Positions 32,564 through 41,028 of a stretch of 61,460 bases of DNA are shown piece after piece. Origin of the DNA: an uncultured Lachnospiraceae bacterium. Lineage in GTDB: Bacteria > Bacillota > Clostridia > Lachnospirales > Lachnospiraceae. The notes under the pieces are model-generated. The model saw only the letters and a list, made by a program, of their open reading frames with translations, did not search any database and was not told the origin of the DNA. Made by a program: the position numbers and the translations under genes. The stretch is from positions 1 through 61,460 of the forward strand of contig CAJUQJ010000022.1 of the NCBI GenBank assembly GCA_910588215.1, read 5' to 3'. Each line of letters opens with the position of its first letter. Position 1 is the first letter of the stretch.

Positions 32564-34822
32564 ATGGCTGTAAAAGAATTCCCTGCCGGGGAACTACTAT
32601 TTCAAAGCGAACAACCGGTCACCGCTATCCACTTGATCACGAATGGCACCGTCCGCGCCACCTATCCCGGTGGTGAATTTCAGTTGACCAAAGGAGATGT
32701 CATCGGAATCTGTGAACTTCATTTTGGTTCTTATTATATTACTTATAAGACGGATGAGGCAGTTTCTCTTGCCCCTTATCCCTGTTCCAAGGCACAGCTA
32801 TCCGACCTGATGGGGGTTAACGCCGACATGTCAGGCCGGATCATTACATCATTATACAAACAATTACGTTCCATTTTAAATCAGTATGAACAGGAACGGC
32901 TGGATTGTGATAAGTTTTACCATTATCTGATAGACAGTTATAAGCAATACACCTCTTTTTGTAACAAGCACGGTGTGGCAGCCAGAGCTCTTCCCGGTCT
33001 CGAAGCACTGTCCGAACTGGTACTTGACGAGGATGTCGCCGACTGGCTGGGAGGCTACTATTCCCAACTGCTTGCTCTCGTAAAGAACTCTCCCGCTAAG
33101 AAGAAGAGTTCCGCTTTCATGTTTGGTCTTATGGCCAAAGCAAGTGAGGACATTTATCAGGTCATCTCCGTATGCCGTGTCCTGCACGATTATAAATCCG
33201 AACTTTCCAATCTCCTGATGAATGAAAACCGGCTGGATTTGTTCGACTTTTACGCCAGCCTGCTCTACAGGATCGGTTCGAATACAGAAGACTCCTCGAC
33301 GCTGAGCGATACGATATCTGCCATGATGTCCCAATTGGAGAAGCATCCTTCTTTTGACCACGATATGTATGAAAAGCGTGTTGCCGAGTATCATGACAGG
33401 TTAAATTCTCTGAGCGCACATACCGGAGATTCTGCCGATGCTGCCGCCGGCGCCAGCGCAGAGATCATCGATTCACTCAATACCATATTATCCTACTCGA
33501 AGGTAAGTGAAGAGACGGCTTACGCCTTTAAGATATCGGTGGAACAATACCGCAAGATGACTGATAAGAACAGCTCTGATGATGCCGCAAGAAAACTGCG
33601 GCAGAAGATCACCAAACTGTTCTACGAAGTATATGAGAAAGCTTTTGTACAGAGTCTTAACGATGCCTCTGTACCCAAAGTCTTAAAAATGTTCTTCAAC
33701 TTCGGATATGTGGACGAACAACTGGCCAGCATGAAGAATGCTTCTTATCTTCATTCTATCGTAGACTATCTGCCCACAGATCCTTCCAAAGGATTATACA
33801 CGATCTATGAGTGGTTGATGGCAATCTACAAGGGAACGAAATCTCCCAGCCGGAATGAATTTGACACTGACTTCCAGGCCCATGTGCATGAACTGAAGAC
33901 AGGCGGTAAGATCACCGCAGCGGAAGAAGCTGCCATGCTCAATGATAACGAAAAGATGGTTCTCTTTGAACTCCAGAGCGTATTCCCTGCCATCAACAAG
34001 ATCACGTTCGGACGTATCAGCAGTTTCTGTCCCGTCTTCTCAGAACATAACATTCTGAAAGATCTGGATACCTCGCTTGTATCGGTGTCTAAAGTAGAAG
34101 AAGCCTTTAACCATATCCGTTCCGTTGATTTCGGTGCATACTACCGTGATACGATCTACACGAACACGGAACTGGGCATCGCCAAAGAATACGTCAGTGT
34201 GGAAATACTTCCGGACATCATCCTCATGCCTAATATGGGAATCAGGGGTGTTATGTGGCAGGAGATCGAAGGCCGCAAACGTACTACACCTGCCCGCATG
34301 ATGGTATCCGTTTTCCAGATGGAGGATCTGACCAATATTTTCATCCGTCTGACCGCCGATTTCCGCTGGGAAATGTGCAAGCGTGTTCAGGGTCCGAGAT
34401 GGAATGATGTGACGGAGCCTTCCCTGACAAGCGAATACTTTGATTATATCCAGTTTTATAAGAAGAATCATGAGTTGTCCACGGATGCCAAGGAGAAGAT
34501 CAAACTGGCCATGCAGAAGGCAAAGAACAGCTTTAAGGAGATGTTCATCAGAGATTACGAGTCTTGGGTTCTTTATGAAGGAGCCGGCTCACCACGTTTG
34601 AATAAGATCGCCCGTGCGATCCTCTTCACCTATTGTCCTTTTGCCAAGGGAATCCGTGATACGTTGAAGGCAAACCCCCTGTATAAGGAAACCATGGAAC
34701 GCTATGATGTAAAGCAGGGACAGCGTCTCCATCATTATAACAATCTGTTCCAGAAGATCAAAAATACTGGCGCGGCCATTCCGCCGGAGATTCAGGCACA
34801 GAAAGAGTTTCTTGAATTTTAA
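32564..34822 (+). CDS. Large protein with N-terminal cyclic-nucleotide-binding domain
   Basis: This 752-residue protein begins with a cNMP-binding beta barrel (about 1-110: PAGELLFQSEQPVTAIHLIT, NGTVRATYPGGEFQLTKGDVIG). The remaining 640 residues are mostly helical, lack membrane segments, and match no domain I know. A region near 570-610 (EILPDIILMPNMGIRGVMWQ) looks like a beta-rich catalytic or binding core. The barrel has GDVIGICEL but no clear phosphate-binding RA motif, so ligand binding is uncertain. The gene is single, with palindromes on both sides. Confidence 0.8.
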   Translation: MAVKEFPAGELLFQSEQPVTAIHLITNGTVRATYPGGEFQLTKGDVIGICELHFGSYYITYKTDEAVSLAPYPCSKAQLSDLMGVNADMSGRIITSLYKQLRSILNQYEQERLDCDKFYHYLIDSYKQYTSFCNKHGVAARALPGLEALSELVLDEDVADWLGGYYSQLLALVKNSPAKKKSSAFMFGLMAKASEDIYQVISVCRVLHDYKSELSNLLMNENRLDLFDFYASLLYRIGSNTEDSSTLSDTISAMMSQLEKHPSFDHDMYEKRVAEYHDRLNSLSAHTGDSADAAAGASAEIIDSLNTILSYSKVSEETAYAFKISVEQYRKMTDKNSSDDAARKLRQKITKLFYEVYEKAFVQSLNDASVPKVLKMFFNFGYVDEQLASMKNASYLHSIVDYLPTDPSKGLYTIYEWLMAIYKGTKSPSRNEFDTDFQAHVHELKTGGKITAAEEAAMLNDNEKMVLFELQSVFPAINKITFGRISSFCPVFSEHNILKDLDTSLVSVSKVEEAFNHIRSVDFGAYYRDTIYTNTELGIAKEYVSVEILPDIILMPNMGIRGVMWQEIEGRKRTTPARMMVSVFQMEDLTNIFIRLTADFRWEMCKRVQGPRWNDVTEPSLTSEYFDYIQFYKKNHELSTDAKEKIKLAMQKAKNSFKEMFIRDYESWVLYEGAGSPRLNKIARAILFTYCPFAKGIRDTLKANPLYKETMERYDVKQGQRLHHYNNLFQKIKNTGAAIPPEIQAQKEFLEF

Positions 34823-34833
34823 ATTTATTCACC

Positions 34834-34912
34834 TGTGCGGCTTCCAATAAAGCGATTTGTCTGTATGCCGTTTATGGCAATGCAGGCAGGCCGCTTTATT
34901 AGCAGCCGCACA
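34834..34912. repeat. 79-bp nested palindrome between convergent genes
   Basis: TGTGCGGCT pairs with AGCCGCACA, then AATAAAGCG with CGCTTTATT, separated by 3-base internal loops, with a small TGCC...GGCA hairpin inside. It may end both transcripts or be a mobile palindromic unit. Confidence 0.65.
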
Positions 34913-34954
34913 AGTGGATTTTCCAGATCTGCTCTGCGGATCCGGAACTTCTCT

Positions 34955-35731
34955 TCATCTACTGCACTCTCGCAGTACCTCCTCAAATCTCATCGTTCCG
35001 CCAAACAGATCAAGAGCGCTGCCCACCGTCACATGTACTCTGTCTCTTCCAAGCTTCTTCAATGTTCTTAGATCCTCGAAACCATGTACACCGCCCGCAT
35101 AAGTCACTGGCTGCATTCCCCAGTCTCCCAGAAGCCTGACCACTCCTGTTTCTATACCGCTTGACTTTCCTTCCACATCCACGGCATGTACCAGAAATTC
35201 ATCGCAGTACTCCGACAGCTCATCAAGTACTCGCTCCGTCAGTTCCACCTGCGTATATTTTTGCCATCTGTCGGTTACGATAAAGTAACCGTCCTCTTTT
35301 TTACGGACGCTTAAATCCAGCACAAGGTGCTGTCTGCCTGTTTTTTTAACCAGTTTTTGCAAATGATCGTACTGGATCTGTCCGTCTTTGAAAACATAGG
35401 AAGTAACGATCACATGACTTGCCCCGGCATTCAGGAATTCTCCTGCATTGTCCGGCGTGATCCCGCCGCCTGCCTGTAGTCCGCCGGGATAAGCTCTCAA
35501 TGCGGCCAGCGCCTGTGCCTTCGTCTCTGCATAATGAGACGATGTAGCTGGATTCAACATTATTATATGGCCATTCCTGATCTTGTATTCTTTATACAAT
35601 CTGGCATAAAATACTGCATCCTGCTCAGATACATAATTCTCCACTGCCTCGTCATGCAGATCCTTCAGGCTGCCGCCCACGATCTGTTTAACACTGCCGT
35701 TATGAATATCGATACATGGCCTGAATTCCAT
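34955..35731 (-). CDS. hisA: Phosphoribosylformimino-AICAR ribotide isomerase, eukaryotic-type HisA
   Basis: This 258-residue TIM-barrel enzyme catalyses the fourth step of histidine synthesis. The motifs FRPCIDIHNGSVKQIVGGSL, AGGGITPDN, VLDLSVRKKEDG, FLVHAVDVEG and VTYAGGVHGFEDL follow the fungal/plant His6 type rather than the usual bacterial HisA. The ATG at 35731 is preferred over an in-frame GTG that overlaps GGAG. No other his gene is near, so it is an isolated member of the pathway. Confidence 0.9.
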   Translation of the reverse strand: MEFRPCIDIHNGSVKQIVGGSLKDLHDEAVENYVSEQDAVFYARLYKEYKIRNGHIIMLNPATSSHYAETKAQALAALRAYPGGLQAGGGITPDNAGEFLNAGASHVIVTSYVFKDGQIQYDHLQKLVKKTGRQHLVLDLSVRKKEDGYFIVTDRWQKYTQVELTERVLDELSEYCDEFLVHAVDVEGKSSGIETGVVRLLGDWGMQPVTYAGGVHGFEDLRTLKKLGRDRVHVTVGSALDLFGGTMRFEEVLRECSR

Positions 35732-35940
35732 ATCCGTATTCACTCCTCTCTAACGCTCCACGGATCCGGCACATGATTCCTCTGCGGAATCGGCGGTCCG
35801 TTACGTATATTTTATTTTTTAACAGACATACTAACACAAGAGCAGCTGTTTATACAAAACAGACTGCTGTAAGCAGAAGTACGAGATCACACTTCTGGAT
35901 GAAGGCAAGATTGAGAAACTGATATGCCGATTTTCAATCA

Positions 35941-36032
35941 CGAGTTTGTGTCGGAGCCACAATCTCGGAGTCGCAGAGTCAAGTCTGAAATTTGGCTCGC
36001 AGCCTTCGCAAAAAATGCTCCGGCATGGAGGT
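35941..36032 (+). repeat. Long RBS-bearing palindromic repeat before the lipoprotein
   Basis: A GAGTTTGTG...CACAATCTC hairpin, an AAATTTGGCTCGC block, CTTCGCAAAA and CTCCGGCATGGAGGT, in the same order as 22784-22876. The GGAGGT is the lipoprotein ribosome site, 4-5 bases before the ATG. Confidence 0.88.
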
Positions 36033-36036
36033 AATT

Positions 36037-36516
36037 ATGAAAAAAATAAGAACATTATTACTTGTTTCTCTCATGACGCTTTCCATAGCTTCACTGACTG
36101 CCTGCGGAAGAAAAAACGACGATGCAGCAAATGGCAGTGACAATGGCGGCGTTACGCAGTCGGATACCAATAATGATGCCGGTACAAACGGCACTACTAC
36201 CGACGATACCGGGAATGTGGACAACACATCCCAGAACTCTACCAATAATGGTACAACTAACGGTACTACCAATGGTACCACCGACAACAATACTACGAAC
36301 AACACAGTAAACGGCACCACAAATGACATGGGCGACACAGACGCAAACGAAAATGTCAACGACGTGACTGCCGGCGACCAGACCGACAATGATTCCGTAC
36401 TGGATAACGTCGGCGGTGCAGTTGATGATGTAGGGAATGCCGCTTCCGATATCATTGACGATGCCTCTGATGGTGTTGAGAACATGGTAGATGATGTGAC
36501 CGGCTCCAAAAACTAA
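36037..36516 (+). CDS. Lipoprotein with Asn/Thr/Gly low-complexity domain
   Basis: This 159-residue protein has a type II signal peptide (MKKIRTLLLVSLMTLSIAS) with lipobox LTAC at about 20-23. A mature region of about 70 residues rich in Asn, Thr, Gly and Asp follows, including NGTTNGTTNGTT repeats. The C-terminal part (about 120-155) has a DxVxNxxGGAVDDVG-like acidic repeat. It is anchored outside the membrane. No function is recognisable. The start at 36037 is fixed by the repeat-borne ribosome site. Confidence 0.85.
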   Translation: MKKIRTLLLVSLMTLSIASLTACGRKNDDAANGSDNGGVTQSDTNNDAGTNGTTTDDTGNVDNTSQNSTNNGTTNGTTNGTTDNNTTNNTVNGTTNDMGDTDANENVNDVTAGDQTDNDSVLDNVGGAVDDVGNAASDIIDDASDGVENMVDDVTGSKN

Positions 36517-36530
36517 ACCGGTCATAAAGC

Positions 36531-36567
36531 TTTCCGGCAGCGCAAATACTGTCAGCGCTGCCGGAAA
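36531..36567 (+). terminator. Terminator of the lipoprotein gene
   Basis: A perfect 13-bp stem, TTTCCGGCAGCGC with GCGCTGCCGGAAA, is followed by TTTTATC. It also faces the end of fbp. Confidence 0.88.
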
Positions 36568-36569
36568 TT

Positions 36570-38525
36570 TTATCTTTCAATGATCGTGCCGTCCCTGTAA
36601 GCCTGTAAAAGCTCCTCCAACTGATGGATCGTCTCCCGAAGTTCCGCACCGACATCGGTATCAGAGATCTTCTGTCTGTGTGTACTCGTCTCCAGGATCA
36701 CCGAATCCGAGAATATATCCGACTCATGAAGGATTGCCGACTCCGTGGACTCAAAAGGCTCATGAGCCACCAGGCGCATTCCGTAGGAATTGACTACCAG
36801 CGTATAGCCGGCAATTCCTGTTTTGTCCTGGTACGCCTTGGAAAATCCGCCATCAATGATAAGCAGTTTGCCGCCGCATTTGATCGGTGACTCTCCCTTC
36901 TTGCGCTCCACCGGCACGTGCCCGTTCACAATATGGGAATCCTTGCCGTCCAGACCAAATTCCTGTAAGATCTTCTCAATCACCTGCTCATTATCCAAAA
37001 GCCTGTAATAACTGTTCTTCGTCTCTTTCTGAATCTCTTTATCCTCGAGAAAATATCGTTCAAAAGTTGCCATCTTATCTTTCCCATATACCGGGGAATT
37101 GGGGCCGGACCAGATATACCACATGATATCCTGTCCTTTTAATTTGTCACGCAGATTATTAGAATAGTAACCCTTTCTGGCGTAGTGCTCCAGCACGTCA
37201 TACAGCGCCTTGCCGCTGTATTCCTCCCCATACACATTGACCTTCTTGAAGTTCCCTTCCTCATCCATCGGAACACAGCCGTGATAGAGCAGATTGGAAT
37301 TGTAGACCTTATACAGCCCGCCTTTGGAAAACAGAAATCTCACATGTTTCTGCAGCTTCTCACACTTCACAAAGCCATGACGCAGTCTCTCCATGACCTG
37401 TTCTTCTTCCGGTGTCAGCTCATACGGCTTATCTCTGTCAACTGTAGGAAAGTCAACATCCTTCATGGGATAAACCACGCCATCGATCGTGATGGTCTTG
37501 TTCTCGTAATCTATATGTTCAAACAAAAGCCTGTCATGCATCTCAAATTCCGGCCTGCGCATAGCGATCTGCCCCTCCAGCTTAAACTGGATCATAGCGA
37601 TTGCCTTGTGCATCTTCATGTCAAGACTCAGATCTTTAGTATCATATTCCGTATTATATCTGATCGCAAACGCACTGCAGTCAGTGTGCTTATAAGTCTC
37701 TAAGGCAAACGTAGCAAGTGGGATCAGATTGATGCCGTATCCTTCCTCCAAAGTATCCAAATTGCCGTACCTTGCCGCCACCCTGATCACATTGGCAATA
37801 CAGGCAAGATGCCCACTGGCCGCACCCATCCACACAATATCATGATTTCCCCACTGCACATCCACCGAATGATAATTGCAAAGCGTATCCATGATCACAT
37901 GTGGCCCGGGACCTCTGTCAAAAATATCTCCGACAATGTGCAGATGGTCGATGACAAGCTGTTGGATCAGATTGCTCAAGGCGACGATAAAATCCTGTGC
38001 TCTTCCGATCCGGATGATCGTATGTATGATCTCATTGTAATAGGCTTCCTTATCCTGAATCTCCGCTTTCTCCGTGATCAGCTCCTCTATGATATAGGAG
38101 AAGTCCTCCGGCAGCGCTTTCCGCACCTTAGATCTCGTATACTTGGAGGAAACGCGTTTTGTGATCTGTACCAATCGATGCAGCGTGATCTTATACCAGT
38201 CTTCGATTGAATTCTCATCCTCTTCCCGAAGTACGATATCCAGCTTCTCCTCCGGATAATAGATCAAAGTCGCAAGGCTTTTCTTGTCCTTAATGCTCAA
38301 TGTATTACCAAATTCTTCGTCAATCTTGCGCCGCACAGATCCCGAACCATTCTTCAGGATATGATTAAACTGTTCATATTCTCCATGAATATCCGTCATG
38401 AAATGTTCTGTCCCTTTGGGCAGATTCAAAATTGACTGCAGGTTGATGACCTCTGTCGACGCGGCAGCGATCGTCGGATACTGCCTGGAAAAGCTTTTCA
38501 GGTACTTTAATTCTAAATCGTCCAT
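36570..38525 (-). CDS. fbp: Fructose-1,6-bisphosphatase, class III
   Basis: This 651-residue gluconeogenic enzyme is the Firmicutes type. It has metallophosphoesterase motifs DIHGEYEQF (near 45), VGDIFDRGPGPH (near 198), WGNHDIVWMG (near 220) and a later NGHVPV (near 560). The class III specific large insertion is intact. It stands between the convergent lipoprotein and dapB. Confidence 0.96.
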   Translation of the reverse strand: MDDLELKYLKSFSRQYPTIAAASTEVINLQSILNLPKGTEHFMTDIHGEYEQFNHILKNGSGSVRRKIDEEFGNTLSIKDKKSLATLIYYPEEKLDIVLREEDENSIEDWYKITLHRLVQITKRVSSKYTRSKVRKALPEDFSYIIEELITEKAEIQDKEAYYNEIIHTIIRIGRAQDFIVALSNLIQQLVIDHLHIVGDIFDRGPGPHVIMDTLCNYHSVDVQWGNHDIVWMGAASGHLACIANVIRVAARYGNLDTLEEGYGINLIPLATFALETYKHTDCSAFAIRYNTEYDTKDLSLDMKMHKAIAMIQFKLEGQIAMRRPEFEMHDRLLFEHIDYENKTITIDGVVYPMKDVDFPTVDRDKPYELTPEEEQVMERLRHGFVKCEKLQKHVRFLFSKGGLYKVYNSNLLYHGCVPMDEEGNFKKVNVYGEEYSGKALYDVLEHYARKGYYSNNLRDKLKGQDIMWYIWSGPNSPVYGKDKMATFERYFLEDKEIQKETKNSYYRLLDNEQVIEKILQEFGLDGKDSHIVNGHVPVERKKGESPIKCGGKLLIIDGGFSKAYQDKTGIAGYTLVVNSYGMRLVAHEPFESTESAILHESDIFSDSVILETSTHRQKISDTDVGAELRETIHQLEELLQAYRDGTIIER

Positions 38526-38548
38526 ACTCCCTCCGTTTTATCAGTACT

Positions 38549-38573
38549 AAACTCTCCTACTGCAGTAGAGTTT
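38549..38573 (-). terminator. Hairpin after dapB
   Basis: AAACTCT and AGAGTTT flank a CTACTGCAGTAG palindrome between dapB and fbp. Confidence 0.6.
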
Positions 38574-38581
38574 AATCGCTT

Positions 38582-39346
38582 TTAGCCGATCACATCACTC
38601 ATATCATACATGCCGGCCGGTTTCCCAGCCAGAAACTTCGCTGCCTGTACCGCCCCTTTACCGAACACTGCTTTCGAGTAAGCTCTGTGTGAGAAGGTAA
38701 CCACCTCATCTGCTCCGGCAAAGATCACATCATGTTCGCCCACGATCGTGCCACCTCTGACGGCGCTGATCCCGATCTCCTTCTGTGTCCTCTTCTCCCT
38801 TATCTGGCTCCTGTCATAGACATACCGGTAAGCATGATCAAGTTCTTCATTGATCGAATCCGCCAGCGCAAGCGCCGTTCCGCTGGGTGCATCTTTCTTC
38901 AGATTATGATGCTTCTCCACGATCTCAATGTCAAATCCTGCCTCTGCGAGAACATGCGTCGCCTCCTTCAGCATCTTCAGAAGCAGGTTGATCCCCAGAG
39001 ACATGTTGGCCGATTTTAAGATTGCTACCTGCTCCGATGCCTCCTTCGCCGCCGTCAGCTGTTCTTCGGATAAACCTGTCGTACACAGCACGCAGGGAAC
39101 CTTCTTTGCGACACAGTAAGTGAGCAGAGCGTCTACCGCAGGCGCCGCACTGAAATCAATCACGACATCCGCCTCCACATCACAGGCATCTATGCTGTCA
39201 AATACAGGATAAGGATTCGTCAGCCCGCCATATGCGTCTATCCCTGCCACGATCTCTATCCCTTCATCGGCCGCGATCAACCCCGATATCGTCTGTCCCA
39301 TCTTGCCGTTACAGCCATGCATGATCGCTCTGATTTTCTTTTTCAT
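38582..39346 (-). CDS. dapB: 4-hydroxy-tetrahydrodipicolinate reductase
   Basis: This 254-residue enzyme makes tetrahydrodipicolinate for lysine, diaminopimelate and, before reduction, spore dipicolinate. It has the NAD(P)-binding HGCNGKMGQTI motif at 9-19 and the catalytic EKHHNLKKDAPSGTAL near 140. AAAAGGAGGG precedes the ATG. It lies downstream of dapA, but a 408-bp gap with a MITE and a terminator-like hairpin separates the two. Confidence 0.97.
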   Translation of the reverse strand: MKKKIRAIMHGCNGKMGQTISGLIAADEGIEIVAGIDAYGGLTNPYPVFDSIDACDVEADVVIDFSAAPAVDALLTYCVAKKVPCVLCTTGLSEEQLTAAKEASEQVAILKSANMSLGINLLLKMLKEATHVLAEAGFDIEIVEKHHNLKKDAPSGTALALADSINEELDHAYRYVYDRSQIREKRTQKEIGISAVRGGTIVGEHDVIFAGADEVVTFSHRAYSKAVFGKGAVQAAKFLAGKPAGMYDMSDVIG

Positions 39347-39439
39347 GATAATTTACCCTCCTTTTCATTCCATATAGGCTCTCAGACTCCAGACCAGCCA
39401 CAAAGGCAGGTGTCGAATCCGCACATCCAATGATGCAAA

Positions 39440-39495
39440 AAAGTGTCCGTTGCCGAAGGCTGAGCTGTTACTCCTGCATCCGCAACAGACACTTT
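39440..39495 (-). terminator. Terminator-like hairpin upstream of dapB
   Basis: AAAGTGTCTGTTGC and GCAACGGACACTTT pair on the minus strand, followed by TTTGCATC. If functional it would stop transcription from dapA before dapB. Confidence 0.6.
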
Positions 39496-39498
39496 CTG

Positions 39499-39664
39499 CT
39501 AGTACTCCGTACTTGAAGTTCCTGTGCAAATTTTCGAGGATATTTTTTCGAGTGTACAAGTTCAGAAACGGAGGCGTAGCGGGCTACGTTGAGTATTCTG
39601 GGCTTGTGCAATCGGGAAAATAGACCGAAATATTTGCACAAGGGTTTTCAGTACGGAGTACTAG
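39499..39664. mobile_element. MITE-like element, 166 bp, CTAG ends
   Basis: The ends are inverted: CTAGTACTCCGTAC on the left and GTACGGAGTACTAG on the right. Inner inverted copies of TGTGCAAAT follow. The centre holds the 51-bp core with a GCGTAGC...GCTACG hairpin, and GGAAAATAGAC lies to its right. It has no coding capacity, matching a MITE. A second element of 165 bp with the same ends and layout is at 54965-55129. Confidence 0.8.
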
Positions 39665-39754
39665 TATCTATGGCCGAGATCAGTTAATGAAACCGTTGCA
39701 CGGCGCCCACCCTGACTTGCTGACACCACTCTGCTTCACTCACAGTACTTTGGT

Positions 39755-40639
39755 CTATAAAATACCGTAATTCTTCATCGCAGTCTTTAAAGTCTCTAAA
39801 TTCTGAGGCTCCATCTCGGATAGTGGCATATGGGTCGGACCTACTTCCCTGCCCATCAGGTTCAGAGCTGCCTTTACAGGGATCGGATTCACTTCGCAAA
39901 ACAGTGCGTCACACAGCTCGATCGCCCGAAGCTGTTCCTTCCTGCTGCCTTCCACATCCCCGTCAAAATATTTCTGGCAGATGTCATGCACCTGTCTCGG
40001 AGCTACATTGGATAATACGGAGATAACGCCTTTGCCGCCAAGAGAAAGAAGCGGAACGATCTGATCGTCATTCCCGGAATAAAGATCCAGCTTATTGCCC
40101 GCCAGTGCCATCAATTTGACAACCTGACCAATATTGCCGCTGGCTTCCTTGATCCCCACTATATTGCTGACCTCCGTACACAGCTTCACCACTGTCTTCG
40201 GCTGCAGATTACATCCCGTCCTGCTCGGCACATTATACAGGATGATCGGCAGTTCCACAGAATCTGCGATCTTCTTAAAATGCTCAAACAATCCCCTCTG
40301 TGTCGCTTTATTATAATACGGTGTCACCAGAAGCAGCCCGTCCGCGCCATACTTCTCCGCCTCGGTGGACAGATATACTGCGGTCTTTGTGCAATTTGAA
40401 CCGGTACCAGCAACCACCGGCACTCTGCCGTTTACCTTATCCACACAGAATCTGATCAAATCGAGATGTTCCTCATGCGTCAGTGTGGAAGCCTCGCCCG
40501 TCGTACCACATACGATGATCGCATCGGTACCTCCCGCGATCTGTTCTTCTACCAGCTGTTCGAATTTCTCATAGTTGATACTGCCGTCCTCGTGAAACGG
40601 TGTAACGATCGCTACACCTGCGCCTTTAAAAATCGCCAT
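39755..40639 (-). CDS. dapA: 4-hydroxy-tetrahydrodipicolinate synthase
   Basis: This 294-residue aldolase condenses pyruvate with aspartate semialdehyde, the first committed step to lysine and dipicolinate. The key residues are visible: Thr-Thr in CGTTGEAST (near 45), Tyr in YNVPSRTGCN (near 135) and the Schiff-base Lys in GIKEASG (near 163). The ATG at 40639 follows GGAAGGA. It is under a lysine riboswitch. The longer upstream frame would translate riboswitch sequence and is not used. Confidence 0.97.
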   Translation of the reverse strand: MAIFKGAGVAIVTPFHEDGSINYEKFEQLVEEQIAGGTDAIIVCGTTGEASTLTHEEHLDLIRFCVDKVNGRVPVVAGTGSNCTKTAVYLSTEAEKYGADGLLLVTPYYNKATQRGLFEHFKKIADSVELPIILYNVPSRTGCNLQPKTVVKLCTEVSNIVGIKEASGNIGQVVKLMALAGNKLDLYSGNDDQIVPLLSLGGKGVISVLSNVAPRQVHDICQKYFDGDVEGSRKEQLRAIELCDALFCEVNPIPVKAALNLMGREVGPTHMPLSEMEPQNLETLKTAMKNYGIL

Positions 40640-40755
40640 ACATATCCTTCCTTTCTGCTTTGCCTGTAAATCAATACTCCTTATTCCGGATCGCCGCAGT
40701 GCGAGCATTGCTTTTATCATATAAGAAATTCGTATAAATATCCTATATGATAAAG

Positions 40756-40782
40756 AAAGCTGACCATACAAGGGCCAGCTTT
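40756..40782 (-). terminator. Riboswitch expression-platform terminator
   Basis: AAAGCTGGCC pairs with GGTCAGCTTT on the minus strand and is followed by CTTTATC. It lies directly after the lysine aptamer and before dapA. Confidence 0.8.
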
Positions 40783-40787
40783 AACTC

Positions 40788-40962
40788 TCTCATACCTGAT
40801 AGCTCCCCATCGATCCGATGACAGTCATACAGTTCTTCACTGTATGCCCAAGGAAAGAGCACACAGGTAACTCTTCCTTTCGGCGCTTTCCCCTTTCAGA
40901 ATCCTTCCTCTGTGCCTGCCACATCCGAAAACTTACTGATAAAAAGCGCAACCTCTATCAAT
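40788..40962 (-). ncRNA. Lysine riboswitch (L box) upstream of dapA
   Basis: On the minus strand the conserved blocks appear in order: GATAGAGGTTGCGC, AGTAAG, GAGGAAGGATTCTGAAAGG, AGCGCCGAAAGG, GGGCATACAGTG, ATGACTGTCAT and GGGGAGCTATC. The closing strands GATAGAG and CTATC pair as P1. A terminator follows at once. Lysine binding should favour the terminator and reduce dapA expression. Confidence 0.94.
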
Positions 40963-41028
40963 TCCTCTATTACTTAATCAATTTATCTTAACATTATGCC
41001 GGAAATCTGTCAATACTTGTCGTAAGAC

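Larger units (their letters stand above)
39347..39754. other. dapA-dapB intergenic region
   Basis: The 408 bp hold a 166-bp MITE-like element (39499-39664) and a terminator-like hairpin (39440-39495) on the dapB side. I see no gene and no clear promoter for dapB, although one may lie in 39350-39435. Confidence 0.7.

Noticed and set aside
35881..35940. Remnant of a gene (frame YEITLLDEGKIEKL) before the lipoprotein repeat
   Set aside because: It reads like coding sequence but is too short, has no start, and no homologue is visible in the window.
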